Assembly: GCA_025361625.1 (NCBI GenBank)
Contig: JANYKL010000078.1
Coordinates: forward strand, 18,874-82,873
Reading direction: 5' to 3'
From: Acidobacteriaceae bacterium
Lineage (GTDB): Bacteria > Acidobacteriota > Terriglobia > Terriglobales > Acidobacteriaceae
Length of the DNA: 64,000 nt
Position numbers and translations under genes: made by a program. A model generated the notes under the pieces. The model searched no databases and was not told the origin of the DNA. It worked only from the letters and a program-made list of their open reading frames with translations. Within the stretch, counting starts at the first letter, position 1. Every line of letters starts with the position of its first letter. This document shows positions 28,333 to 36,470 of the stretch, one piece after another.

Positions 28333-29802
28333 ATGACAAAGCAGAAGCACGTTCACCTCATCGGCATTTGCGGCACCGCCATGGCATCGCTCGCCGGAAT
28401 GCTGCAGGAGCGAGGCTATCGCGTTACCGGCTCAGATGCAGCTTCGTATCCTCCGATGTCAACATTTCTTGACGCGCTCGGCATCACCGTGGCGCAGCCG
28501 TTCTCTGACGCGAACCTCGATCCCCGGCCAGACTTGGTTGTGATTGGTAACGCACTCTCCCGCGGTAACGTGGAGTTGGAGCGAGTTCTCGACGAGCGGA
28601 TTCCGTTCTGCTCTATGCCACAGATTTTGCATGACGAATTCCTGGTCGGGAAAGAAGTGCTTGTAGTCGCCGGAACCCACGGTAAGACGACAACAACCTC
28701 CATGCTCGCTTGGATTTTCGAGTCAGCAGGCATGCGCCCATCCTTCTTGATTGGCGGCATTGCAGAAAACTTCGGACGCAGTTTCGGCTTGGGCGACGGC
28801 AAGCATTTTATTTTGGAGGGGGACGAGTACGACACCGCCTTCTTCGACAAAGGACCAAAGTTTCTCCACTACTTTCCCGACAAATTGGTTCTCACCTCGG
28901 TCGAATTCGATCACGCCGATATTTATAAAGATCTCGACGCCGTAGAGACTGCGTTCAAGCGACTGGTGAATCTCGTGCCTCGGCGCGGACGCATCATCGC
29001 CTTCGATTCCTCCCAGCCTGCAAACCAAAATATCGATCGTTGCCTAGCCAAGGCATTCTGCCCGGTCGAGCGCTATGGTCCGGCAGATCAAGCGAAGAAC
29101 GGCTCCGGTTGGAGAATCACGAACCTAAAGTTAGAGGAGAGCAAGACGTCGTGGTCAGTGCTACGTGACGGCAGGCCTTGGGCAGACTTTGAGTTTCCGT
29201 TGGGGGGCGAGTACAACGTTTGGAACGCAACTGCCGCCGCCGCGATGGCGAGTCATTGCGGAATTCCTGAAGAGGCGATTGCACAGGCACTCAAGTCATT
29301 TCGCAGCGTCAAGCGCCGCCTCGAAGTGAAGGCCGAGGTCAATGGCATCACCATCATCGACGACTTTGCCCATCATCCCACGGCCATAGAGCAAACCATC
29401 AACGCCTTGCGAGCGCGCTATCCGAAATCGCGCCTGTGGGTCATTCTCGAGCCGCGCTCGAATACGCTTCGCCGAAATGTCCTGCAAGATGCGCTTGCGA
29501 ATAGCCTCTCGCTTGCCGATCAGGTCATCGTCGCTGCGATCTTCAAATCCGAAGCCATCCCTGAAGCTGAACGGCTTGATCTGGAACGGGTTGTGAGCGA
29601 TATCCAGAAACGCGGCAAGCAGGCCCGCATTCTCGCCGACGCCGATTCCATTGTCGCAACGATCGCGCCGGAATTACGCGACCGCGATGTGGTTGCCATC
29701 TTATCCAATGGCGGATTCCGCGGCATTTATGAGAAGCTACCCCAACGATTGCGCTCGCTCGGGAGCAAGGCAAAAGAATCGGCACAGAAGAGTTCCGGAT
29801 AA
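28333..29802 (+). CDS. mpl: UDP-N-acetylmuramate:L-alanyl-gamma-D-glutamyl-meso-diaminopimelate ligase
   Basis: HLIGICGTAMASLAGMLQERGYRVTGSDAASYPPMSTFLDALGI...VVAGTHGKTTTTSMLAWIFESAGMRPSFLIGG...DDFAHHPTAIEQTINALRARYP...LEPRSNTLRRNV. Confidence 0.95.
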   Translation: MTKQKHVHLIGICGTAMASLAGMLQERGYRVTGSDAASYPPMSTFLDALGITVAQPFSDANLDPRPDLVVIGNALSRGNVELERVLDERIPFCSMPQILHDEFLVGKEVLVVAGTHGKTTTTSMLAWIFESAGMRPSFLIGGIAENFGRSFGLGDGKHFILEGDEYDTAFFDKGPKFLHYFPDKLVLTSVEFDHADIYKDLDAVETAFKRLVNLVPRRGRIIAFDSSQPANQNIDRCLAKAFCPVERYGPADQAKNGSGWRITNLKLEESKTSWSVLRDGRPWADFEFPLGGEYNVWNATAAAAMASHCGIPEEAIAQALKSFRSVKRRLEVKAEVNGITIIDDFAHHPTAIEQTINALRARYPKSRLWVILEPRSNTLRRNVLQDALANSLSLADQVIVAAIFKSEAIPEAERLDLERVVSDIQKRGKQARILADADSIVATIAPELRDRDVVAILSNGGFRGIYEKLPQRLRSLGSKAKESAQKSSG

Positions 29803-29898
29803 GTCAGCGTGGCTTTTTCAAGCGCGCATTCTATCCGCGCTCTATCAATCACGGTTCTATCCGCGTTTTACCAAAACAGGCTTGGGGTGAATTTCTAG

Positions 29899-30606
29899 GT
29901 GTTCCGCACCATACTCATGCTGCTGCTCTGGGCTGCCGCCCTGCCATTCGCGGCCGTCTTCGGCATTCCCTGGACTTATCTCACCAAAGACATCACCTTC
30001 CTCTATCGCAGCTGCATGCTCGCCGCCTACGCCGGAGTACGACTCGCAGGGATCAGAATAAAAACCATTGGCCTCGAAAAAATTGATCCGGCGCGAACTT
30101 ACATTTTCATGTCGAATCACATCTCAAACCTCGATCCTCCCGTCACCCTGCCCCTCATCCCTCGCCGCACCTCGGTGATGGTGAAAAAAGAATTATTTAA
30201 AGTTCCAATTCTTGGCCCCATCATGAGAATCGGCTCCCTTGTCCCGGTTGATCGCGGTAACCGCGATGCCGGAGTTTCGGCCGTGCGTGAGGCTGTAAAG
30301 ACCATCAGCGGGGGATTGAATATGACGATCTACGTGGAGGGCAAGCGATCCTTCGATGGCAAAATGTTGCCCTTCAAAAAAGGCCCCTTTTACCTCGCGG
30401 AAGAATGTAAAGTCCCAGTCGTCCCCATCACAATCTCCGGAACTCAGGTCGCCATGCCGAAAGCGCGTTTCTCCATTCGCCCCGGGTTAGTGACGGTACA
30501 GTTTCATGATCCGATCGAACCCGTCGACTTTGGCGATCGCGACTGCTTGATGGCGAAGGTGCGTGCGTCGATCAACGCTGGATTGCCCCACGACTTGAGA
30601 GACTGA
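29899..30606 (+). CDS. 1-acyl-sn-glycerol-3-phosphate acyltransferase family protein
   Basis: FMSNHISNLDPPV (HxxxxD variant NHISNLD)...YVEGKRSFDGKMLPFKKGPFYLAEECKVPVVPITISGT; GTG start. Confidence 0.9.
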   Translation: MFRTILMLLLWAAALPFAAVFGIPWTYLTKDITFLYRSCMLAAYAGVRLAGIRIKTIGLEKIDPARTYIFMSNHISNLDPPVTLPLIPRRTSVMVKKELFKVPILGPIMRIGSLVPVDRGNRDAGVSAVREAVKTISGGLNMTIYVEGKRSFDGKMLPFKKGPFYLAEECKVPVVPITISGTQVAMPKARFSIRPGLVTVQFHDPIEPVDFGDRDCLMAKVRASINAGLPHDLRD

Positions 30607-30663
30607 TCGGACTTGAGAGACTAATCGGGCTCGAGAGACTAATCGCGACTTGAAGACTAATCA
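30592..30663. repeat. 4 x 18-bp in-frame tandem repeat, each copy carrying a stop codon
   Basis: gacttgagagactgatcg | gacttgagagactaatcg | ggctcgagagactaatcg | cgacttgaagactaatca = DLRD*S DLRD*S GSRD*S RLED*S in the frame of the acyltransferase. Confidence 0.9.
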
Positions 30664-30710
30664 GCCTCCGCTTTCGCGAAAGACCTTCCGCCTTAAGCCA
30701 TGACCCCTGG

Positions 30711-31745
30711 CTAAACCTGGTCTGCTTCCTGACTGCGTTCCGTCAATTTTCTTACTGCTTTTGCAATCTCGGGAAGCTTGGCATAGGCCGCGCAACATTT
30801 CAGCCATAAGCGATGATCAATCGCGGGAGCCCCGCTGACCATCGCTCCCGGCGCTACATCATGCGGAATGCCGCTCTGGGCGATCGCCACCGCTCCGTCC
30901 CCAATCCTGACGTGCCCAGAGACACCGACCTGCCCCAAAAGAATGACGTGATTGCCTACATCCGTCGTGCCCGCGAGGCCGACCTGCGCGCAAAGAAGGG
31001 TATCGTGCCCGATAGTGCAGCTGTGCCCGACGTGGACCAGGTTATCGACCTTGGAACCACGACCGATGCTGGTCTCCCCGATGCTGGCGCGGTCAATGCA
31101 GGCGTTCGCTTGAATTTCTACGTCGCCATCAATGACGACATTTCCTGATTGCACGATCTTGTGCCAGCGATTTCCACCTTGTTCATCTTTATATTGCGCA
31201 AAGCCAAACCCGTCCGAGCCGACGACCGCTCCGTTCTGCAGCCGAACGTTATCGCCTAATTCGCAAAACTCGCGCACTACGCCGTGCGCATGGCAGAAGA
31301 AGTTATTTCCGATCCTTGCTCCGCGATAAATGACTGTGTGGGCCAGCATCACAGCGTCGTCCCCAATCACGGCATCCTCGTCGATCACTACATAAGGGCC
31401 GAGGTGCGCGTTCTTCCCCAGCTTCGCTGATTTGTGAACGACTGCCGTCGGGTGAATGCCAAACGCATAATCTGGCGGCTGATAAAAAAGTTCAATCGCT
31501 TTCGCCCATGCGAGATAAGGATTCTTGCTGCGCAGCATCCCGGCTGAAATCGAAGGAAAATTTTCGGCCACGATCACAGCCGTCGCTTTCGTGGACCTCG
31601 CTGCGACGTTGTATTTCGGATTGGACACGAAGGTCAATTGCCCAGAGGCAGCTTGTTCAATACCGGCCACTCCGGTAATTTCCGCGTCAGGGGATGCGTT
31701 TTCTAAGCGAGCGTCAAGCGCTTTGGCAATGTCAGATAGTTTCAT
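30711..31745 (-). CDS. lpxD: UDP-3-O-acylglucosamine N-acyltransferase
   Basis: LTFVSNPKYNVAARSTKATAVIV...IHPTAVVHKSAKLGKNAHLGPYVVIDEDAVIGDDAVMLAHTVIYRGARIGNN...SDGFGFAQ...GNVVIDGDVEIQANACIDRASIGET: hexapeptide repeats. Confidence 0.96.
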   Translation of the reverse strand: MKLSDIAKALDARLENASPDAEITGVAGIEQAASGQLTFVSNPKYNVAARSTKATAVIVAENFPSISAGMLRSKNPYLAWAKAIELFYQPPDYAFGIHPTAVVHKSAKLGKNAHLGPYVVIDEDAVIGDDAVMLAHTVIYRGARIGNNFFCHAHGVVREFCELGDNVRLQNGAVVGSDGFGFAQYKDEQGGNRWHKIVQSGNVVIDGDVEIQANACIDRASIGETSIGRGSKVDNLVHVGHSCTIGHDTLLCAQVGLAGTTDVGNHVILLGQVGVSGHVRIGDGAVAIAQSGIPHDVAPGAMVSGAPAIDHRLWLKCCAAYAKLPEIAKAVRKLTERSQEADQV

Positions 31746-31813
31746 GGCAGTCTCGTCGAGATTGTAGCGGAAGCTACGAGTGCAAATCCGATGCGCGCGG
31801 GTCGCGCTGCAAT

Positions 31814-31880
31814 CAGTCTGACCGAACTCAAGTGCTCGAACTTCTAGTGGCTCGAACTATTGCCCGAACTACTGCTCGAA
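31814..31880. repeat. 5-unit degenerate tandem repeat beginning with the last codons and stop of the flanking minus-strand gene
   Basis: Minus strand TTCGAGCAGTAG | TTCGGGCAATAG | TTCGAGCCACTAGAAG | TTCGAGCACTTGAG | TTCGGTCAGACTG. Confidence 0.88.
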
Positions 31881-32348
31881 CAATGTGACTTGGCGGGTGT
31901 CAGGTTGTCCGCCTCTTCGACGGCGGTTCGCTGCTCCGATCACGGCTATGACCACCAGGGAAGATAACGCGTCGCGGGGAACGAAAACGCGCTGGGCGTT
32001 CGAGCGCAGGTCAGGCGGGTTCATCAAAAAACCTTCATCTGGATTTTGTGTGAGATCGTTTGGCAGAATGCCTTCGATCACGTCACTGTCTTTAAATTTC
32101 AAACGGACCCATAGGCCTTCCGTTCGAGGCCGGGTGGTAAAAGTCTTCCGCGTCATCAACTCGCCATCTGAAAACTCACGCACAAAATAGACCGCTTTGA
32201 TCTCATGCAGGTCGATTCCGACTACGTTTCCCGATGTGCTGAGCAACTCAAGTTTGCCTTCGACCACAAAATTAGAAGGAGACACGAAGCCGCTGATCGA
32301 GTCGCGGTCGTGTTTCCGTACAATCACTTTTTTGTGCGTAGAAGGCAT
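31869..32348 (-). CDS. hypothetical protein
   Basis: 160-codon ORF; MPSTHKKVIVRKHDRDSISGFVSPSNFVVEGKLELLSTSGNVVGIDLHEIKAVYFVREF; coherent soluble protein, family not recognised with certainty. Confidence 0.75.
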   Translation of the reverse strand: MPSTHKKVIVRKHDRDSISGFVSPSNFVVEGKLELLSTSGNVVGIDLHEIKAVYFVREFSDGELMTRKTFTTRPRTEGLWVRLKFKDSDVIEGILPNDLTQNPDEGFLMNPPDLRSNAQRVFVPRDALSSLVVIAVIGAANRRRRGGQPDTRQVTLFEQ

Positions 32349-32602
32349 GATCTCCGCTTGGATTCTCGCACTTTCCGCGCAAATTCAACCGGAATTAGCA
32401 CCATTTGCGTCGGGACAGTAGCCAAACGGTAAACCTTGTGGTATTTTCTCTTGTTTACTAAAAGTGGGTTTTTACGATATAAGTCTAATGGCTAGAGGGA
32501 GTTAGATTCATTAGGCGACCGGCAACTACAGTTCCGGTCCCCTCCCTGTGGAAAATCTGTGGATAACGCCTCGGACCAGCATCCGCAGGCGGCTAGGAAG
32601 GC

Positions 32603-34306
32603 ATGGCCGATTACATATATACGCTGGAAACCCGGCTTTCGCCGGATCAGCAAAAAGCGGTAAACCTCGTCCAGGACGCCTCTAAGGCGGCGGGACTGAA
32701 CCTCTATCTCACCGGCGGCGCCGTCCGCGACATCATTACTGGTTTGCCCATTCGCGACCTCGACTTCACCGTCCAGGGCAATGCACTCAAGTTGCAAAAG
32801 GATCTGGAGCGCGCTGGGGCAGAGATTGGCCATATCGACAACGATCTGCGATCGCTGCTCCTCACGCTGCCCGGAGGCGTGCGCGCCGAGATCGCTATGG
32901 CCCGCTCCGAGCAGTACGACAAGCCCGGCAAGGCCCCGCAGATTTCTCCCGCAACGATTATTGACGATTTGCGCCGCCGCGATTTCACCATTAATGCCAT
33001 GGCGCTTTCTCTCAATGAAGGGTCGCGTGGATTGCTCATGGATCCCTTCAACGGTGCCGCCGACATCGAAGCGAAAGTCATCCGCGTATTGCATAATTAC
33101 GCATTTCTTGAAGAGCCATCGCGCCTGATTCGTGCCACGCGCTTCAGCACCCGCTTTCACTGGCCGCTCGAAGAGAGAACCCAGACGCGCTATCAGTCGG
33201 GAAAAGAAAATACCTATATCGAGCACATCCGCAGCGCCGCGATTGGCTACGAAATCGAGCAAATTGCCTACGAGGATGACGCCCTCGGAGTGCTGAAGGC
33301 CTACGAAAAAGAGGGCTGGCTTGAAGTTTTAAATCCGCACTGGAGCTCCGCCAAAGTCGATACCGCGTCCCTTGCGGCGCTGGCAAAGGCGCGGCAACAA
33401 ATGAACGAGCTTGGGTATATGCCCGACCCCGCGCCGGCGGTCTTGCATTTCCTGACCGCGCGCCTGGGCGATAAAGACGTAGCCGATTTGCGGCGTGCGA
33501 TCCCACGCAAAGATCTCGTTGAATCCTGGAAAGAATTAGAGGCGGATGCGAAAAGCCTGTCGAAGCGATTGATGGGCAAAGAAGCTTCGACCCCCTCGCG
33601 TACCTGGCAGCTCTTGTCCGCATCCCGCCCGGAGCTGATTTTATTTCTCTCCATTACGGCGCGGCAGCAGAGCGTGTCGCAGAAAATAAAAAACTTTTTC
33701 ACCAAGTGGCGGCAGGTGCAGCAGAAAGTTCCACTGCCTGAAATGACGGAGTTGCACATCACCCCGCAATTCCCCGCATACCAGAAAATTGCGAACGACG
33801 TGTTCCTGCTGCTCTTGGATGGCAAGTTACGTTCGCGAACCGAAACGCTGAAATATCTGAAGCCTCTCGCGCCGCCACCACCGCCTCCACCGCCGCCGGC
33901 GCCGGCGAAACGAGGTCGCGGGGCTAAAGCCGCCGCCGCTGCTGCCGCCGGAGCAGCCCCCGTAAAAGCTGGGAAGGGAAAGAAAAAAGCATTAGAAGCA
34001 CCCGCCATGGCAGCGCCCGCCGCTACCACGACTGGAAAGCCGGGAAAGAACCTCGCGCCCGCTAAATCGCAGCCGAATGCCGCGTCGAAAGAGCTGCCAG
34101 GTAAGCCGCAGCAAAAAGAACCTTCGTCGCAGGCTGGTAAGAAAGTAACCAAGCCTGCGCCTGCCCAACCGAAAGGGGTCGGTAAGGCCAAGAAGCCCTC
34201 CAGCCCCGCGAAGCCAAAGGCGAAGCAAAACGCGAAGACGCCCGTCAAGCAAAAGGCCAAGCAAACGATGAAGCCAAACGTGAAGCAAAAAAAGAAAGGC
34301 AAATAA
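32603..34306 (+). CDS. CCA-adding enzyme/poly(A) polymerase family nucleotidyltransferase with Lys/Ala/Pro-rich C-terminal tail
   Basis: LYLTGGAVRDIITGLPIRDLDFTVQGNA...DLRRRDFTINAMALSL...GLLMDPFNGAADIEAKVIRVLHNYAFLEEPSRLIRATRF; tail PPPPPPPPPAPAKRGRGAKAAAAAAAG...KQKKKGK. Confidence 0.9.
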   Translation: MADYIYTLETRLSPDQQKAVNLVQDASKAAGLNLYLTGGAVRDIITGLPIRDLDFTVQGNALKLQKDLERAGAEIGHIDNDLRSLLLTLPGGVRAEIAMARSEQYDKPGKAPQISPATIIDDLRRRDFTINAMALSLNEGSRGLLMDPFNGAADIEAKVIRVLHNYAFLEEPSRLIRATRFSTRFHWPLEERTQTRYQSGKENTYIEHIRSAAIGYEIEQIAYEDDALGVLKAYEKEGWLEVLNPHWSSAKVDTASLAALAKARQQMNELGYMPDPAPAVLHFLTARLGDKDVADLRRAIPRKDLVESWKELEADAKSLSKRLMGKEASTPSRTWQLLSASRPELILFLSITARQQSVSQKIKNFFTKWRQVQQKVPLPEMTELHITPQFPAYQKIANDVFLLLLDGKLRSRTETLKYLKPLAPPPPPPPPPAPAKRGRGAKAAAAAAAGAAPVKAGKGKKKALEAPAMAAPAATTTGKPGKNLAPAKSQPNAASKELPGKPQQKEPSSQAGKKVTKPAPAQPKGVGKAKKPSSPAKPKAKQNAKTPVKQKAKQTMKPNVKQKKKGK

Positions 34307-34462
34307 GTTCGCCGCCTGCGGCCAGCACATGTCTTTGATCGCGCTGTGGGTTAGGCCGCGAGCAGTGATTAATGGGCCAAGCGTCCTGATTCAGTTTCTC
34401 GGGACCCTGTTGTTGGGATCTTCCCTCAGTTCACCCTCGTTGAAGGCGCCCCTTGCTCTCAA

Positions 34463-35178
34463 CTACGCTGTGTCCTGAGTATCGAATGATAGGAAATTAG
34501 CTAGATGGTTCTTGGTGACGCGATAGCACTCGCATGCAGCTTTTTCGAGCCGCTCGCGATCCACAATCCTGATTTCTCCCCTGATATAGGTGATCAGCTT
34601 TTTCTTTTTCAACTCTCCCGCCGTAAGTGTCACCGTACTCCGCGTCACCCCCAGCATGTGCGCAAGAAACTCCTGCGACATCTTGAAGACGTCTGTACCG
34701 GACCGGTCTGCGGTGATCAACAACCATCGTGCCAACCTTTGGTTGAAGTTATGTATTGCATTGCAACCAGCGGATTGCGTTGCCTGCACCAGTTGGGCTT
34801 GCACGTATCGCAGCGCAAGCCTCTCGAACGCTTCACCGCGCGCAAACTCCGATAAAGCGTCTTCGAGTGTGATACTGTATCCCCAGCTCTCAACTTGGGT
34901 GTATACGCGATTGAGTGCCAGCTTCGTGCCCATCAGCGCAGACACGCCGATCACAGATTCGAACCCGAACATCCCTACCTCGACCTGCCTTCCATTTACA
35001 AAGGTAGTGGTCATGGACGCCATGCCCTCTTCTAAGAAGTAAAGCTTCCGTATGGCCTTTCCCGTATCTTCAATTTCCTGCCCCACCTTGAAGCGCACCG
35101 TCTCAGGTGCAAACGTCCAATCACTCCGGCATCAAAGGAGCTTAATAACGTGTTCTTGTAGGTGGATTCCTCTTCCAT
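34463..35178 (-). pseudogene. Crp/Fnr-family transcriptional regulator with apparent single-base frameshift near 35100
   Basis: Frame 1 from ATG 35178: MEEESTYKNTLLSSFDAGVIGRLHLR; frame 2 from 35098: VRFKVGQEIEDTGKAIRKLYFLEEGMASMTTTF...SQEFLAHMLGVTRSTVTLTAGELKKKKLI; adding one C in AGAC(C)GGTG fuses both as ..GRLHLRPVRFKVGQEIE.. Confidence 0.75.
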
Positions 35179-35316
35179 ATTTTATTCGCTCCATTCCAGG
35201 CCATTGTAGCCCCTGATGTTCGATATCGAACGCACAATGTTGGGTTCCGGGCAGACAGCCGAGCGAATTGCGATTAGGGTCGACCTTAAGAGCAGAAGCT
35301 TCAGGGAGTTTTTAAG

Positions 35317-35739
35317 ATGCCCCGAACCCGAGTCCTGGTGGTGGACGATCACGATGTTGTCAGATATGGAATTTGCAAACTTCTATCGGACGATCCCGAG
35401 TTGGACGTAATCTGCGAAGCCACCACCGGAGAAGAAGCGGTGGAGAAGGCGAAAGAACATCTACCAGACTTAATCCTCCTCGATATCTCCTTGCCTGGCA
35501 TAAGCGGTCTCGAAGCTGCGTGGCGCATTCGACATATTTCGCCCTCATCCCTCATTCTCTTCGTGAGCCAGCATGATGCGTCCTATGTTGTTAAAAAAGC
35601 CTTGAGCGTAGGCGGGCACGGGTATTTGCTGAAGTCCACGGCGGGTGAAGAACTTATTGAGGCAATACGAACCGTGCTCAGCGGCAAACAGTTTGTGAGC
35701 AAGAGGCTGGCAGGGGAGAGCAGTCCAGAGTTCGCCTGA
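35317..35739 (+). CDS. response regulator, NarL/DegU-type receiver domain only (no HTH output domain)
   Basis: RVLVVDDHDVVRYGICKLLSDDPELDVICEATTGEEAVEKAKEHLPDLILLDISLPGISGLEAAWRI...GGHGYLLKSTAGEELIEAIRTVLSGKQFVSKRLAGES then stop. Confidence 0.88.
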   Translation: MPRTRVLVVDDHDVVRYGICKLLSDDPELDVICEATTGEEAVEKAKEHLPDLILLDISLPGISGLEAAWRIRHISPSSLILFVSQHDASYVVKKALSVGGHGYLLKSTAGEELIEAIRTVLSGKQFVSKRLAGESSPEFA

Positions 35740-35771
35740 CTAGAGTTCGGCCGACCATAGTTTGGCCAATG
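35727..35771. repeat. 3 x 15-bp in-frame tandem repeat beginning at the response-regulator stop
   Basis: agagttcgcctgact | agagttcggccgacc | atagtttggccaatg; in frame GAG TTC GCC TGA CTA GAG TTC GGC CGA CCA TAG TTT GGC CAA TGA. Confidence 0.9.
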
Positions 35772-35829
35772 AGGACGAGGCGTCCTAATAAAAAGACGTT
35801 ATAGCTCCCTGGCCTGCGCTTGAACAAGG

Positions 35830-36006
35830 TTACGAACTCGGAGGAAAGAATTTTTGGCTCTGGTCCTGCAATCGCTTCAGGCGATCTTCTTTCTCTTGAA
35901 GCATCCGATCGATTTCCGCAACCAGTGCGGATAGCTTTTCGGGGTCCTGTTCTTTTGCAGCCAGCTCGCAAAGCTCTTGCCAACGCTCTTTGGTCTCACC
36001 CTGCAT
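35830..36006 (-). CDS. small hypothetical coiled-coil-like protein (58 aa)
   Basis: MQGETKERWQELCELAAKEQDPEKLSALVAEIDRMLQEKEDRLKRLQDQSQKFFPPSS; charged, heptad-like. Confidence 0.7.
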   Translation of the reverse strand: MQGETKERWQELCELAAKEQDPEKLSALVAEIDRMLQEKEDRLKRLQDQSQKFFPPSS

Positions 36007-36289
36007 GGTTCCTCCAATCAAGAGGAGTTTTTTTCTTTCCTGAATCTTCGGCAGCGCGTTCTGAGGCAGGCTCTTTCTTGATCGATGCCTGACGAAGATC
36101 GCCCACCGTCCCGGCCCAACCACAGCTCAAGCAATCTACAAATGATTTGCTATTCCATACCGGAGACGTGCTCGAGTCGATGTCCGTCCCTGCGGAGGTG
36201 AGCAGCACCTCGGCATTTGCCGTGACCAGAAGGTCCGTGCCCTTCTCACAATTCGGGCAGAGGTACCCGTACTGATTGCCGACATCCAC
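35996..36289 (-). CDS. small zinc-ribbon-like hypothetical protein
   Basis: GYLCPNCEKGTDLLVTANAEVLL...FVDCLSCGWAGTVGDL: two CxxC pairs. Confidence 0.6.
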   Translation of the reverse strand: MDVGNQYGYLCPNCEKGTDLLVTANAEVLLTSAGTDIDSSTSPVWNSKSFVDCLSCGWAGTVGDLRQASIKKEPASERAAEDSGKKKTPLDWRNHAG

Positions 36290-36470
36290 AGTTCAAATGT
36301 GGTATGCAGACTGCCATAATTTTTCAAGCTATAACGCTGAGCGGAATCCTTATGGCGCCGCCCAAGGCCGGTTCGCCTGCGTTTTCCTCTTGCGGTTGCA
36401 CCAAATCGGGGCATTGCGTGATCTCATCCAGCCAGTAGAATGAGTTTGACCCCTAAAAAGAAAATCATTC

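Noticed and set aside
30592-30663. Assembly collapse/expansion artefact as the cause of the stop repeats
   Set aside because: Copies differ by several substitutions and unit sequence differs at every locus; still, long-read confirmation is advisable.
32547-32566. Chromosomal origin of replication
   Set aside because: Only two DnaA-box-like sites and no dnaA, dnaN, gidA or parAB nearby.
33301-34330. Long minus ORFs (33301..34302, 33992..34330) rich in F/G/A
   Set aside because: Mirror of the low-complexity Lys/Ala/Pro-coding tail of the cca-like gene, not independent genes.
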